Assembly: GCF_042453785.1 (NCBI RefSeq)
Contig: NC_091662.1
Coordinates: 687,001-751,000 of the forward strand
Direction: 5' to 3'
Length of the DNA: 64,000 nucleotides
Origin: Malus domestica
Lineage: Eukaryota > Streptophyta > Magnoliopsida > Rosales > Rosaceae
Position numbers and translations under genes: made by a program. A model generated the notes under the pieces. That model was not told the origin of the DNA. It searched no databases and worked only from the letters and a program-made list of their open reading frames with translations. Below are positions 1-11,195 of the stretch, piece by piece; the first letter of the stretch is position 1; each line of letters begins with the position of its first letter.

Positions 1-463
1 ATTATGCAAAATCCTAATTTGGTCAATAAATATTATTAGTTATCCTAATTATGATGAGCAATTAAATTCATATGGATATTTTACCTTTCTTGTATCATAA
101 ATATTAGTAAAATATATAAATTAATTTATCAAATAAAAAAAAAGACATATCTTGTACGGACAAAATAATATTGTTTGAATCATGTAATTACCTACATACA
201 AATTAATTTACCTACTTATAAAATATTGTACTAATTTACCTGCATTTTGAATCATGTAATTACCTACATACATATATTATACTAATTTACCTACATATAA
301 AATATTATACTAATTTACCTATTCCAAAAAAAAATAAAAATTAGTGATATTAGATAATGTTCGAATGTTGTGGGTTTGTGCTTGCAGGCAATTAAATAAA
401 CTTTTAATCTAATGCACATAAATTATGTAGGTAAATTAGGTCATTTTGGAAGTGAATTGGACC
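1..463. repeat. AT-rich leader with reiterated short motif
   Basis: This stretch has no gene. It is very AT-rich, and between about 175 and 330 a phrase like taatttacctacat recurs several times at irregular 40-60 base spacing, which looks like a decayed tandem array. The same 'aggtaaatta' phrase continues into the direct repeat that follows, so both may belong to one old element. Confidence 0.5.
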
Positions 464-2716
464 CTTTAAATTTTGGTTCGATGGAATAGGTAAATTAGAC
501 TATTTTGTAGGTAAAAATTGCGTGGAACATATAACCTTTGTTTTGTGGATTAGGGACTAGAGTATTAGCTGAAGCTGTTGTAGGTTTATTGTTGTGTTGG
601 TAGGTAAATTAACTTATATATTTAATGCACAAAATTATGAAATTAGTATTATTATTGAGTATAACAATTTGAAAGGTAATACATTGAATATACAATGAAT
701 GACATGAATTATTTTGTAAAATATATAAAATTAATTAAATAGATGTAACAAGTAACTGATCCAAAAATCATATCCAAGTATTAATAGGGGCAGTTTAGGC
801 ATTCAAAAAATGCACAATTTGAAAAGTCAAACTTAGTTAAAGAATTTGTTTAGTTGAAGGCTACTAAATGAGCTTTATTCAAGAAATGAGATGGATTTTA
901 GTAGAGGAAAATATAGTTTCAAGGGGTAATATCAAATTTTCAGAGAACATTTATAATGAGTTCTAGATAAAGTAGTATTATTCTTAGAATATAATAAGAA
1001 TTTGAATGGAGTACTGTGCATGCACCCTTGCATTGAGAAACATACTTATATCATGATAGTCGGACAAAAATTCAACCAATAGGGCATGTTTGCTGGACTG
1101 GATTAGAACTATGATTGCGCTATTTAACACCAATCCCAGTCTAGAACAAAGATGAGTTTAAATAACAATCGGATAAGCAGGATTAAACCTTTCTTAAGTG
1201 GGCATAATTAGATTGATCAAAGTTGAGGAGTTAGATGCATTATGTTTGCTTTATCAGACGTTCTAGACTACTACCAAAATGTAGCTAGAAATGTGGAGAA
1301 GAGATTCATACCAAGTGGGGACCGAGTGATGGCCGGAGTTGGCCGGAAAATGACCTGAAAGATGGCCAAACGACCACGGTTTATCACCGGAATCTGAGGA
1401 AGTCTCCCCGACCTTTTTCTTCGTAGTTCGACGACCAAAGCACATAGATGCAATCATAAATGAATTATGAGGATAAAAGAGGGAGGTTTAGAGTGTTATC
1501 GGAGCTTACCCACGTCGGATGTGATACAAACTCGCCGGAGTTTGTTTAGGCACGAATATGCACAGTGGCAGTGCCACTGTTGGAGTATCACGCCTTCAGG
1601 TTCTGATTTCAATGTCTCCACGCTCAGGTGGTATGGGTTGTGGTTGGTGAGTGGGTGTGTGTGCGTGTTCGACGGGAAGAGGAGAGAATAGAGAGAGAGA
1701 CTTGGGGTAAAAAAGAGGAAAAAGGAAGAGAGAGTGAGGGAGGGAAAGAGTGAGACCGAGAGAGAGAAATGAAGGGCTTGGACCCGGGGGACAACAAACA
1801 AAGGTGGGCCCCTTGGCACACCTATTAAGACCCAACAACAATTTTAAAAGCAAAATAAACTCAAACTTAGTGAAAATACAATTTAAATTGGGGTTGGGTG
1901 TAACACTTTAAATTTTGGTTCGATGGAATAGGTAAATTAGACTATTTTGTAGGTAACAAGTGGCGCATAACATATAACCTTTGTTTTGTGGATTAGGGAC
2001 TAGAATATTAGTCGAAGCTGTTTTAGGTTTATTGTTGTGTTGGTAGGTAAATTAACTTATATATTTAATGCACAAAATTGTGAAATTAGTATTATTATTG
2101 AGTATAACAATTTGAAAGGTAATACATTGAATATACAATGAATGACATGAATTATTTTGTAAAATATATAAAATTAATTAAATAGATGTAACAAGTAACT
2201 GATCCAAAAATCATATCCAAGTATTAATAGGGGCAGTTTAGGCATTCAAAAAATGCACAATTTGAAAAGTCAAACTTAGTTAAAGAATTTGTTTAGTTGA
2301 AGGCTACTAAATGGGCTTTATTCAAGAAAACAAAATGAGATGGATTTTAGTAGAGGAAAATATAGTTTCAAGGGGTAATATCAAAATTTCAGAGAACATT
2401 TATAATGAGTTATAGATAAAGTAGTATTATTCTTAGAATATAATAAGAATTTGAATGGAGTACTGTGCATGCACCCTTGCATTGAGAAACATACTTATAT
2501 CATGTTAGTCAGACAAAAATTCAACCAACAGGGCATGTTTGCTCGACTGGATTAGAACTGTGATTGCGCTATTTAACACCAATCCCAGTCTAGAACAAAG
2601 ATGGGTTTAAATAACAATCGGATAAGCAGGATTAAACCTTTCTTAAGTGGGCATAATTAGATTGATCAAAGTTGAGGAGTTAGAGATGCATTATGTTTGC
2701 TTTATCAGACGTTCTA
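464..2716. repeat. Long direct repeat (802 and 811 bp) around a 640-bp spacer
   Basis: Copy 1 spans 464-1265 and copy 2 spans 1906-2716. They start together at ctttaaattttggttcg and end together at atcagacgttcta. They differ by scattered substitutions and small indels and look well over 90% identical by eye. The spacer 1266-1905 is different in character: GC-richer, with purine-rich tracts and a long reverse-strand open frame of no recognisable product. The simplest reading is a 1.44-kb tandem duplication whose second unit is incomplete. LTRs are less likely, because I see no TG...CA ends, primer-binding site or polypurine tract. Both repeats contain a segment around 1085-1150 resembling the subterminal part of the Harbinger-like element at 58626. 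Confidence 0.8.
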
Positions 2717-4204
2717 ATCATTTTCAATCAAATTAGACACTCGCAAATTTTTTTTTGCTCTTCGGTTGGTTTTAGAAAAATACTTCCTTGAACATATTTT
2801 CCTCCACTATGTTGGATTATATATGACATTAAGTCAATATAAATAAGCCACAATAATTCTTTATATATAGTACATTTGTATCATCTCTCTAATAAAGATG
2901 AAACTCACATATTGGTGAGTCCTATCTTTATTAGTAATGATACAAATATGATATAAAAATGTGATAAGTGTAGCATCGAATCTAAAATTTCTCACATACA
3001 AATAAAGATCGTAGTACTAACGGGGAACTGACAAGTTCACTGTTTTTTATTTTTTAATTTAAAAAAGGCTTATTATATTAACATCCCACAAATTGTTGAA
3101 TAAATCACACATATTTAATACACCCCACATTTGCTTTTTCACTTAAAAATTATCTTAATACACCCCCACATACTTTCCCATAATACCCCCACACACCACA
3201 TTCTCAATATACACCCTATATTTTGTACATACACCCCACATTTTCTATACACTCCACATTTCTCAAATCTTGTAACACTCATTTTTATTTTTCAGGGATT
3301 GAATCTAACCATTTGAAAGTATAGTTTGCCGAATGATTTTAAAATGATGATTTGAAATCATCTTAGTATAGTTTGCATGTCTACCTTCGTTAAGTAGGGT
3401 AACATCAGCAATGGCTTCATTGCTAGGTTTAACTTCGTGGTATGCAATTTTTGTTTTGACTTTCATGAACTTCATTTCTGCAATGCGGAGCACTTGGAAA
3501 ACATTGGTATCCATTACTTCCAAACACTGAGAAATTGGAGAAAAAAATTCTTGTACGGACAAAGGTAAGGAGATTTCATGTAAACTCTCATTGGTATCCT
3601 TCCCCAAACAATTTGACTATAAATGGTGATTACAGATTATAAATGCTAAGGTTTTACAAATGATTTGAGCTTTAATGCTGGTGAAATAACTTCGCTGCGT
3701 CTGCATAGATAAATTCTCGCTCTTGGATTCGATGAGCAATTCATCTGGATGTGAGAATATTATTTTGATAGTTGAGAAGATAAATAATAAGCTAAAAGTG
3801 ATTTGGGGTGTATTTAGATTTTTTTTTTTAAAAAAAAAACCTAATAAAGGTCAAAATTGTCATTACATAGTGGGTTAAATAAGTCAATTAATATTAAATT
3901 TTTAATGTGGAATGCATTCAACATTTTGTAGAATGCTAATATAAAAAACCTTTAAAAAATAATGCGTGTTTATCATTTCTGTTTGGTGATCGCCAATTAT
4001 TAGGCAATGACAAGCACTCTTGTCTGCCTTCCGTCTCTTTCACTAAAAATGGCGCCAACATTTTTAGTCAAACAATCAATTTGTTCTTTCAAGTAATATG
4101 AATTATTTTCCTTCTTACTTCCTGCATGACATTACTTAAATTTGTTAATATTTCTCAATTTACACCCTCACAAAACTTAACCTCTGCTTGTATTTTCGAT
4201 CTTT

Positions 4205-4331
4205 TTTTTAATGAGATGTATATAGAAAATGGGAGAAAAAAATTCAATTTGGTAACAAACGCAGTGCACTTTGAAAAAGTAAAATTTCTTTTTTTTTTAA
4301 TGAGATGTATATAGAAAATGGGAGAAAAAAT
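4205..4331. repeat. Tandem duplication of a ~45-bp block
   Basis: The block ttaatgagatgtatatag followed by aaaatgggagaaaaaa occurs at about 4208-4246 and again at about 4288-4330, with some 40 unrelated bases between. It is non-coding. Confidence 0.75.
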
Positions 4332-4423
4332 ATATTTTGTGGGGCTTAATTTGTCACTCGGTTAAGCTGGGTGGCACTAAAACTCTACTCAAAACATGCC
4401 TAAAGCAATAAATATAAGGTGTC

Positions 4424-4540
4424 ACTTTTTTATATAGGTACAAATGTTAAAGAGATTAAATTTGGAGATATAATTTACAATTTTTTATATAGGTACAAAT
4501 GCTACAGAGACTAAATTTGGAGATATAATTTACAAACTAA
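4424..4540. repeat. Two-unit tandem repeat, ~55 bp
   Basis: Two adjacent units each begin ttttttatataggtacaaatg and end near gatataatttacaa. The differences between them are single substitutions. Confidence 0.75.
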
Positions 4541-5798
4541 ATGATGTATCATCAATAAAAATAAGCACGTTTATCAACGTTGAAGTAATATAAACTTCCA
4601 TATCTTTTAGTTTACAAGACTTTGTCTACAAATTTGGTCTCTCTAGCATTACCCTTTTGTCAATTTAAAGGTGACAGAATTTCGATACCACAAATTGGTC
4701 ATTTCAATGAGAGTTCAATGTAATTCTCAAAATGGCTCTCAAATTTATTTTGCGAATTTCTATCTTTTTGAAACTCTTCTAATTGCAACCAATCTCCTGA
4801 TTTTTATCCCTTGATTTGCGTGCATTAAAGGAAGAATGACACTCCTTATGTGCTTGAATTTGGACCCAACTAATTTACTATCTAGTCTAGTGACTTGCAT
4901 GAACGTTGATACGTATTTCACAAGAATAGACAATTTTCAATTTACCCCAAAGCGTGAAATTAAAATTTCATCACTTGCACATTTCGTTGTATCACAGTTG
5001 TCTCATCGTCTCATATTTCTACTTTGAATCTAAACTCTAAACCACAGATGCACTAGAAACTAATATAGTCAAACTTATACAATGACATCATATTTGGATC
5101 TTACATTGTATACGAGGCATATGTGCATACGCACATATGTACATTTCGATCCAGTATATGGACCTATCTAGTGACACTGTAGAAGCAGTTCGAAGTTCTA
5201 TAACGAAGTTTAGGACTTGCTTGTTTCGCTGAAAAAAATTTGAAGGGTGCAGCCTTAAACGACACTAAAGTGAACCAAAGGCACTTCTGAACCAAAGGCA
5301 AAAATATCACTTTCTAAACCAAAGACACAAAGAGGTGGCGTTCAAGAGCAAGCAAGGTTGGAAAGAGCTTTAAGGATTAATTTCGAAGATGTAAATGAAA
5401 ACTTCATCAAGTGTTACTATCTGAAGGTAACAAAAGCCTCGCACCAAAACAAGAGGAACTCATCAAGACTTTTCTTATGGCCTATGCTCGTTTGTTGGTT
5501 GTTTCCTAAGATTCTAATATGACTTTGATTTTAATTTGATGCAATATATTCATTCATGTTTAATAGAGCACTAGATAGCTCTAAGAAACCAATTTATAGT
5601 TCAAGGCTTTATTCATGTGTGTATTTTCAAGGGAAAAAAAAAATCTATTAAAAACATAGACATCTGTGGCTAGTTCAGTCCTAACATGTATACCCAAAAC
5701 AAATTACTAACAAAAAGATTGCTTGCCTTTTCCTTTATTCAATGGAAGAACCGAAGAACGAAAAAACTAATGATTTACGTACGAGGGATGACTACCAT

Positions 5799-6270
5799 GT
5801 TGAAAGATCAACACCAGCCCAAAGAATAAGGGCTCAGACCATGAAAATTAATTAGCACTTGGGCTAGAAAAAGTCTAGAAGAATGGTGAGGTTTCTACGT
5901 ACGAACATGCAAGATTAGTGTAATTAATTATAAACAACTCTAGCAAAGGAAGTTAGTGGAATAATCAAGCATGATGTTCCCATGCTCCTCCAAAGTTCCA
6001 ACTAGGCCCTATAAAAGGAGAAAGCATCCAATCCATTTGTATCAAATAAGCAAGCAAGCAAATAACCAAGAAGTGAGAAGCAAGAAATGAGGGTGGTGAG
6101 TCATCTAGAGTTTGTCTCTAGAAAACAAGAGTGTCGTAGATTTTAAAATTATCTCTAATATTGCGTCTTTGAGAGTTTTTGTGTTGTAATATTTGGGAGA
6201 GCAATAAAAATAATTTGTTTACTTGTTTTGTTTGTCCGTGTACTATAATATTTGTGAATACGTATCCATG
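5799..6270 (+). mobile_element. Possible solo LTR of a copia-like element (fossil)
   Basis: The segment begins TGTTGAAAGATC and carries a well-placed TATA box (ccctataaaagg near 6008). A leader rich in caagcaagcaag follows, then a T/GT-rich tail, the general build of a short plant Ty1/copia LTR. No internal coding region, primer-binding site or second LTR is nearby, and I could not find a target-site duplication or fix the 3' end. If it is an LTR, it is an old solitary one. It could instead be the promoter of a non-coding transcript. Confidence 0.3.
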
Positions 6271-6517
6271 CACAAACTTCCAAGGTCATGAGAGTTGAAC
6301 CTAGCTAGATGTTCCACTAAAAGAATGCTCGGCCTACATATGCGAAAGGAACATTTCCGATCATCCAACTTGTAAAGAAATTGAGAGGTGCCAAAAACTC
6401 TTAAAATTTTATCCACACACATACTTAACCAAAAACACTAAATTATGGTAATGTGACCGTCAGCAAAGCTAGACACAGAAGATATCCAGCCCTTTTATTC
6501 ATCAGTCTTGGATACAA

Positions 6518-6594
6518 ACATGATACAAACATTCATCTCTTTATTTTAATTACCAAAAACATGATACAAACATTCATCTCTTTATTTTACCAAA
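6518..6594. repeat. 41-bp tandem duplication just downstream of the F-box stop
   Basis: Two units starting acatgatacaaacattcatc lie at 6518 and 6559, period 41. They end immediately before the stop codon of the reverse-strand F-box gene, so they fall in its 3' UTR. Confidence 0.85.
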
Positions 6595-8082
6595 TCAAGT
6601 TGAGAGGTTTGGCCTGGGCTCGCCACGTTGTGGTAGTTGACGGACTGGTGTCGGCCACCACGGAAGCACAAATGGAAAGAGGTGCAAACAACAGATTGTC
6701 TGATTTGTAGACACCTTTGACATCTCTCTTGTACGAGTATTGCACCTGATAACGTCTTTCTTGTTCCAGTCTCTGGTACTATCTATAACCAGATACACCA
6801 AATCCTCAGTATTCGGGTCGAAAACAACCGCTCTAATATGATTTATATTTGGACTAATCACAACCATTTCTTCATCCCCCAAGTATACGCTCTTATAACG
6901 TCTCACACACAAACTGCCTGCTCCACCGTGGATCATGACCGTCTGATCACCTACCTTTGCTTCATACACCTCCCAAATAGACAGAGTGCGAGTAGGAGAG
7001 TAGTACTCGCACATCCACTGACGCCCGTCAAACGTAACTAGGGAATCCATTAAACCGGAATCCCACTCGCCACACTCACTGAAAAAGCATTTATAATGAG
7101 TTCTAGTATTATCACTGTTGTCGATCATGAACGGATCAAACCCAATAAGAAACTCTCCTCCACCGCCCAGCCAATACAACATTTTGTTGGAAGCAACGCC
7201 AATACTCTCTCTACACAGGTCTCCTACCGCGATGGCGGATGGGGATGACAAAACGAACTCCCTCCATTCACCGGTCTCCGAAAAGAAGATCTGTGCTTCG
7301 ATTTCGCAGGAAACTACATCATCATCGTCATCATCATCAACACGAGGATCAATTAATCTCACAACCCTGAACTTATACTCCGCATTAAGCTGGATGATGT
7401 CCCCTTGCTGATCATCTTTCTTATAGTCATAGAAGGGAAGATCGCAGGTGAACCCCACCGTTACATAACCGTAGACTTGAGGTGGGGGAGGAAGAGGAAC
7501 CCACTGGACTGTGTGTGGATTGCAGATGTAGTAATCGCGCTGACTATACTCGCTTGCGCAGCACAAAACTAAGTCGTTGTAGGCACCTACCACAATTGGC
7601 TCTTGTTTCAAACCGTGGATGCTCACAAGCCCTTTGAACAACTGAGCTAGGGGCCTAGAGGATGGTGAAACTCTACTAAGGAATTCCTCCCCTTGTATGC
7701 TTATGGCAGAACCTGTTGGCTTTTTCTTACGATTCCTTTGAACACATAGAAAAAGGCGGATAAAATGAGGATCTGATAGGAGAGTGCACCAACGCTTGGA
7801 AACGAGCTTGCATTGAGAAACGGACTTAAAACAAGGGAGTCTACAAAGGATTTCAACTAATAAAGACTCTGGCAGATCATCAATATTTCTTGATGATGGC
7901 CTGGTTGCTGTTGGTGTTGAAAATATTTTATGTCTTTTAGGGTGATGAATATGATCATCAGAGGCCGAGGCCGGTGGAGGTGGTGCTGCTGCTGGGTATG
8001 ACTGTGTTTTTGTACTGCTGCGGGGTCTTTTCCTAGCTATAATAGTATGATCATGACTTAGAACTCTCATGGCGACCGCCAT
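6595..8082 (-). CDS. F-box protein (SCF ubiquitin-ligase substrate adaptor), intronless
   Basis: Encodes about 495 residues when started at the ATG at 8080-8082. An F-box lies at residues ~67-111: it begins IDDLPESLLVEILCRLP and continues through KLVSKRW to DPHFIRLF, the usual plant F-box/kelch-associated layout. F-box proteins bind SKP1 and bring targets to a CUL1 ubiquitin ligase. Before it is a basic, proline/alanine-rich low-complexity stretch. The C-terminal ~370 residues look like an F-box-associated interaction domain and include a run of seven aspartates. The frame stays open 41 codons further upstream to an ATG at 8205, but a good TATA box lies inside that extension (8178-8185), so transcription should start below it and the inner ATG (MAVAMRV) is preferred. 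The substrate cannot be read from sequence. Confidence 0.85.
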   Translation of the reverse strand: MAVAMRVLSHDHTIIARKRPRSSTKTQSYPAAAPPPPASASDDHIHHPKRHKIFSTPTATRPSSRNIDDLPESLLVEILCRLPCFKSVSQCKLVSKRWCTLLSDPHFIRLFLCVQRNRKKKPTGSAISIQGEEFLSRVSPSSRPLAQLFKGLVSIHGLKQEPIVVGAYNDLVLCCASEYSQRDYYICNPHTVQWVPLPPPPQVYGYVTVGFTCDLPFYDYKKDDQQGDIIQLNAEYKFRVVRLIDPRVDDDDDDDVVSCEIEAQIFFSETGEWREFVLSSPSAIAVGDLCRESIGVASNKMLYWLGGGGEFLIGFDPFMIDNSDNTRTHYKCFFSECGEWDSGLMDSLVTFDGRQWMCEYYSPTRTLSIWEVYEAKVGDQTVMIHGGAGSLCVRRYKSVYLGDEEMVVISPNINHIRAVVFDPNTEDLVYLVIDSTRDWNKKDVIRCNTRTREMSKVSTNQTICCLHLFPFVLPWWPTPVRQLPQRGEPRPNLST

Positions 8083-8177
8083 GAATCTGATCAGATGAAA
8101 GAAAGGAGAATCGAACTGAAGTGGGAGAGAAATACAAGCATGGCTAGGCGCAATTGGATCATAGGAATGGCATGTAA

Positions 8178-8185
8178 TTTTATAG
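8178..8185 (-). promoter_or_regulatory. TATA box of the F-box gene
   Basis: On the reverse strand this reads CTATAAAA, about 96 bases upstream of the preferred ATG. It decides against the longer 536-codon reading frame, whose start would lie upstream of the transcript. Confidence 0.55.
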
Positions 8186-8223
8186 CCACGCAACGCACCA
8201 TCCATATTCCTTAACCTCCTACG

Positions 8224-8319
8224 AATAGGAATAGGAAAAGTAATAATTCTAGGATTAGGAATCCTAACCTTAATAGGAATAGGAAAAGTAATAATTCTAG
8301 GATTAGGAATCCTAACCCT
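8224..8319. repeat. Perfect-looking 48-bp tandem repeat, two units
   Basis: Two units of 48 bases lie at 8224-8271 and 8272-8319. Each begins aataggaataggaaaag and contains the inverted motif aggattaggaatcct. They sit just upstream of the F-box TATA box, so they could affect its promoter. Confidence 0.9.
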
Positions 8320-9253
8320 AATGAAAATATATTAGGAATTTAGGAACAGAAACGGGGAAATAAATAATGGGGGTTTTTTTTTTTGGATAGCAAATAATGA
8401 ATATATGATAGTACATACTTGCTGCTTAGTTCCGCTCGTTCCATTGCATTCCCGAAATCCAATCGTGCTCAAAAATATCTTATAAGGACATGTGTCAGGA
8501 TGCTGCAATGTGAGTGGTTAAAGTTTTTATTGAAAATCTAAATATGAATTTTTAATAAATAGTGACACGTGACGTGATATATGTACGGTTTTTTACAAAT
8601 CATGATATTATCAAAATGTTTTTTGTAATTACTATTTTGAAACTTCATAACTTATTTTGAAAATAACTTTAAATCTAATGGGTGTAAAATTTATCCTTAG
8701 TTAGCCCCACTCTTAACATTTGTGTTTTTGGAATGATTTATTTTATTTTAGGTGAAGTATCTTTACGCATGGTGTCCATTCACGTTGCAAGTAGATTGGG
8801 TTTTAGAAATATGTTTTCCGAAATTTTATGGGCGCCATTGACTATCCAGAAGATCAATAATTAAAAAAGTAAACAAGATCAATTTCATAAGCTAAAATTT
8901 CACTATTTACAAAAATACATTAAATAAAAATATACGAATTAGTTGTGTCACCATCATCTTGTTCCTCAAGATAAGAAAATTTGATTCAGTATGGAATCAA
9001 CCATCTAAGGGTTTTACCTGAGCGGCAATTAATTACGAAATATCTGCTAATTATATGCAAGCATGCACAAAATATCACAAAACTTGTCAGCTAAAAACCA
9101 TTAAGAGCACATTAATCCATTTCAGTCTAACATCCTGTAAGTTCAAAAGGACGGATGTATGTTTAGTAATCAAAACCTAATTAATCATATTCCCTGCAAA
9201 AGCTCAAACAACAAATTCTGGGCATTGAAGGGTGAACTATAACACCTTCGAGG
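8320..9253. other. Spacer between F-box promoter and RAV 3' end
   Basis: No gene or clear element is seen. A short stretch at 8550-8600 (gtgacacgtgacgtgatat) resembles part of the MITE family found at 20.6 and 54.1 kb. Confidence 0.4.
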
Positions 9254-10291
9254 CTAATGCGCCACCTCGTTGCAGATCTCCACGCCGAAAAGCCTGAAAC
9301 GTTTCTTTTGATCAGCAAGGATTCCTTCAGCTTCATTCATATTTTGGCTTACAGCTTCAAGTTTACAGTTATCATATTGATAATTTTTAGCATCATTCTC
9401 AACCAAGCAGCTAACATCTTCGCTTTCGACGCCATCCCAGTTAACTTTAACCATGTAAAATGTTTGAGGCTCCTTGTTACCATTGTCCCCCAGTTGCTTG
9501 TACTGGCATTGGAAGAATGTAAGAATGTCTTTTGCCTTCAAATGGTGCGTCTTTACGAACCGACTCCAACCCTTGGTGAACACAAAACTCCTGCTACTCT
9601 TCCAATAACAGTACCGGAAAGTCCACGACCTCATCATATTATCATAAAACACTAGCTGGCTGGAGCAACTCTCGACCTTCTGACTTGTGGCTTCAGAAAT
9701 GCTGGGAAAGCACCGTTTGGCATTGCTAACCGGTATCACAAGTCTATTCAGCTTACCAACATCACTTGGTGTCAGCTCTTTTTGGAAAAGAAGTCGGTTC
9801 AACATCTTTCCATTTCCGTTGTTATGCACCCTAGCCAAGCTGCCAAATTGGATATCACTCCTCAAACTCTCCCTTGCAGCGTGACTCCTTCGATATTCTA
9901 AGAACTCGGCCTGGTAGGAACCATCCTTGATCATTCTCAACACAGCTTCTTTAGAGTACTGATTTTGAAAGTGTGGCTCTTCAAAGGTGAATTTGGTCCA
10001 TGGAAAGTTGCGATGGCAATCGCAACCACGAAGCTTGATTGCAGCGCTATCATAAGCCATAGCTGCTTCGTTCTCAGAGCTGAACGTGCCAAGCCAAACC
10101 CTTTCGTGATTGGCATATATCTGGGCACCCCAATGCCCATTTGGCTGCTCAACAACTCCTTTGAACCTTTTCGATACACGCCTACTAGCACCATCTGATG
10201 AGTCATTCGTAGCAAGGCTTGGACCGCAAACTTCTCCAGTCTTACATTTCACTCCTTTGTTTGAGACCGTGCTTGACATGCCCTCTTCCAT
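9254..10291 (-). CDS. RAV: RAV-family AP2/B3 transcription factor (TEM/RAV type)
   Basis: A 345-residue protein with no intron in the coding region, as usual for RAV genes. The AP2/ERF domain spans residues ~43-98 (FKGVVEQPNGHWGAQIY ... VWLGTF ... AAMAYDSAAIKLRG). The B3 domain spans ~167-285 (LLFQKELTPSDVGKLNRLVI ... WTFRYCYWKSS ... TKGWSRFV). RLFGV at 333-337 is the short B3 repression motif, so a repressor role is likely. In the family, AP2 reads CAACA and B3 reads CACCTG; TEM1/RAV1 members repress flowering and growth and respond to cold and touch. Oddities: the end of AP2 reads GCDCHRNF where GRDAVTNF is typical, and the B3 linker is rich in Ser/Cys. A diverged family member is therefore more likely than a straight TEM1 orthologue. 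Confidence 0.92.
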   Translation of the reverse strand: MEEGMSSTVSNKGVKCKTGEVCGPSLATNDSSDGASRRVSKRFKGVVEQPNGHWGAQIYANHERVWLGTFSSENEAAMAYDSAAIKLRGCDCHRNFPWTKFTFEEPHFQNQYSKEAVLRMIKDGSYQAEFLEYRRSHAARESLRSDIQFGSLARVHNNGNGKMLNRLLFQKELTPSDVGKLNRLVIPVSNAKRCFPSISEATSQKVESCSSQLVFYDNMMRSWTFRYCYWKSSRSFVFTKGWSRFVKTHHLKAKDILTFFQCQYKQLGDNGNKEPQTFYMVKVNWDGVESEDVSCLVENDAKNYQYDNCKLEAVSQNMNEAEGILADQKKRFRLFGVEICNEVAH

Positions 10292-10730
10292 AACGCTTCT
10301 GCAGTAATACCTAATAGGAAATTTTCAAAACGGAAGGCAAAAAATGTATGAACGAATTATTAATGTTCATAATTAATTAGCACAATTTTATGTTCACTAA
10401 TTAGCTCACATTGAGGGTCTTTGATAAGATAAGACTCCAGAATTGAATCGACTGTATAAAAGTATTGGTAGAAGAGTAAACAGATAAAAAAATTTGAAAA
10501 AAATTAAAGCCTTTCTCTTTTTTTTTTTGGATTGAAAAAGATCATATATTGATTGAGCATCCAAAACAGACAATCGCATCTTGTAAATTTCATATTAAAT
10601 AGCTTACTTTAAAAACAGAAAAACAGGGACACAAAAACTTGAATTATGTAAACTAGTTTTGATTAGGAAGAAGTACTTATTAGTAAAAAGCTATAGTAAT
10701 TGTTCCTTCATAACAAGTCAACCAAAAAAA

Positions 10731-11195
10731 AGAGAATTCTCACGGCACCCGTCACTTATTAACACCAATTTACGCCAAGGACTCAAAAAGTATCTATAGT
10801 TACTACTCATTCATACAATTTTTTTTAAGAAAAAAAAAATCACATAGCACGCGTCATTTATTAACACGTAAACAATTTATGAAATCTTCTTCAACGACTC
10901 AAATTTAGTATCAAATCAATTTCTCGTACATAAAATTCAAGTCCAGAAAAAAAAGAAATGAAAAAAAAGATAGAATCTCGTGGCACACGTCGCTTATTAA
11001 CACGTAAACAATTTATGCTAAGGATTTAAAAAGTATCGGTAGGTACTACACCTTCATAACAATTCCAAAAAAATAAAAGAGAAAGAATCTCATAACACAC
11101 GTCGCTTATTAGCACGTAAACAATTTATGAAATCTTCTTCAATGACTCAAATTCATTATCAAAATCAACTTCTCGTAAATAAAATTCAAGTTCTT
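10731..11195. repeat. Higher-order tandem repeat upstream of RAV (period ~240-248 bp)
   Basis: A core acacgtcgcttattaacacg followed by taaacaatttatg occurs four times (near 10749, 10848, 10988 and 11098). The copies alternate between two flanking contexts, giving an A-B-A'-B' arrangement with a 240-248 base period. It would lie within the proposed RAV leader intron. Confidence 0.8.

Larger units (their letters stand above)
2717..5798. other. Gene-free AT-rich spacer
   Basis: No gene is recognised here. A 100-codon reverse-strand open frame at 3305-3607 has no motif I recognise. The stretch contains two short tandem duplications (listed separately) and a run of cacccc-rich pseudo-repeats at 3120-3260. 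Confidence 0.5.

Noticed and set aside
1496-1853. Overlapping reverse open frames up to 107 codons
   Set aside because: They are Ser/Leu/Pro-rich translations of purine-rich low-complexity DNA inside the repeat spacer.
464-2716. LTR retrotransposon reading of the 0.8-kb direct repeats
   Set aside because: No TG...CA ends, primer-binding site, polypurine tract or target duplication is visible.
3305-3607. 100-codon reverse open frame
   Set aside because: No motif, no promoter or splice context, and AT-rich surroundings; likely chance or a decayed fragment.
8083-8205. 41-residue N-terminal extension of the F-box protein
   Set aside because: A TATA box lies inside it, so the upstream ATG is probably not transcribed.
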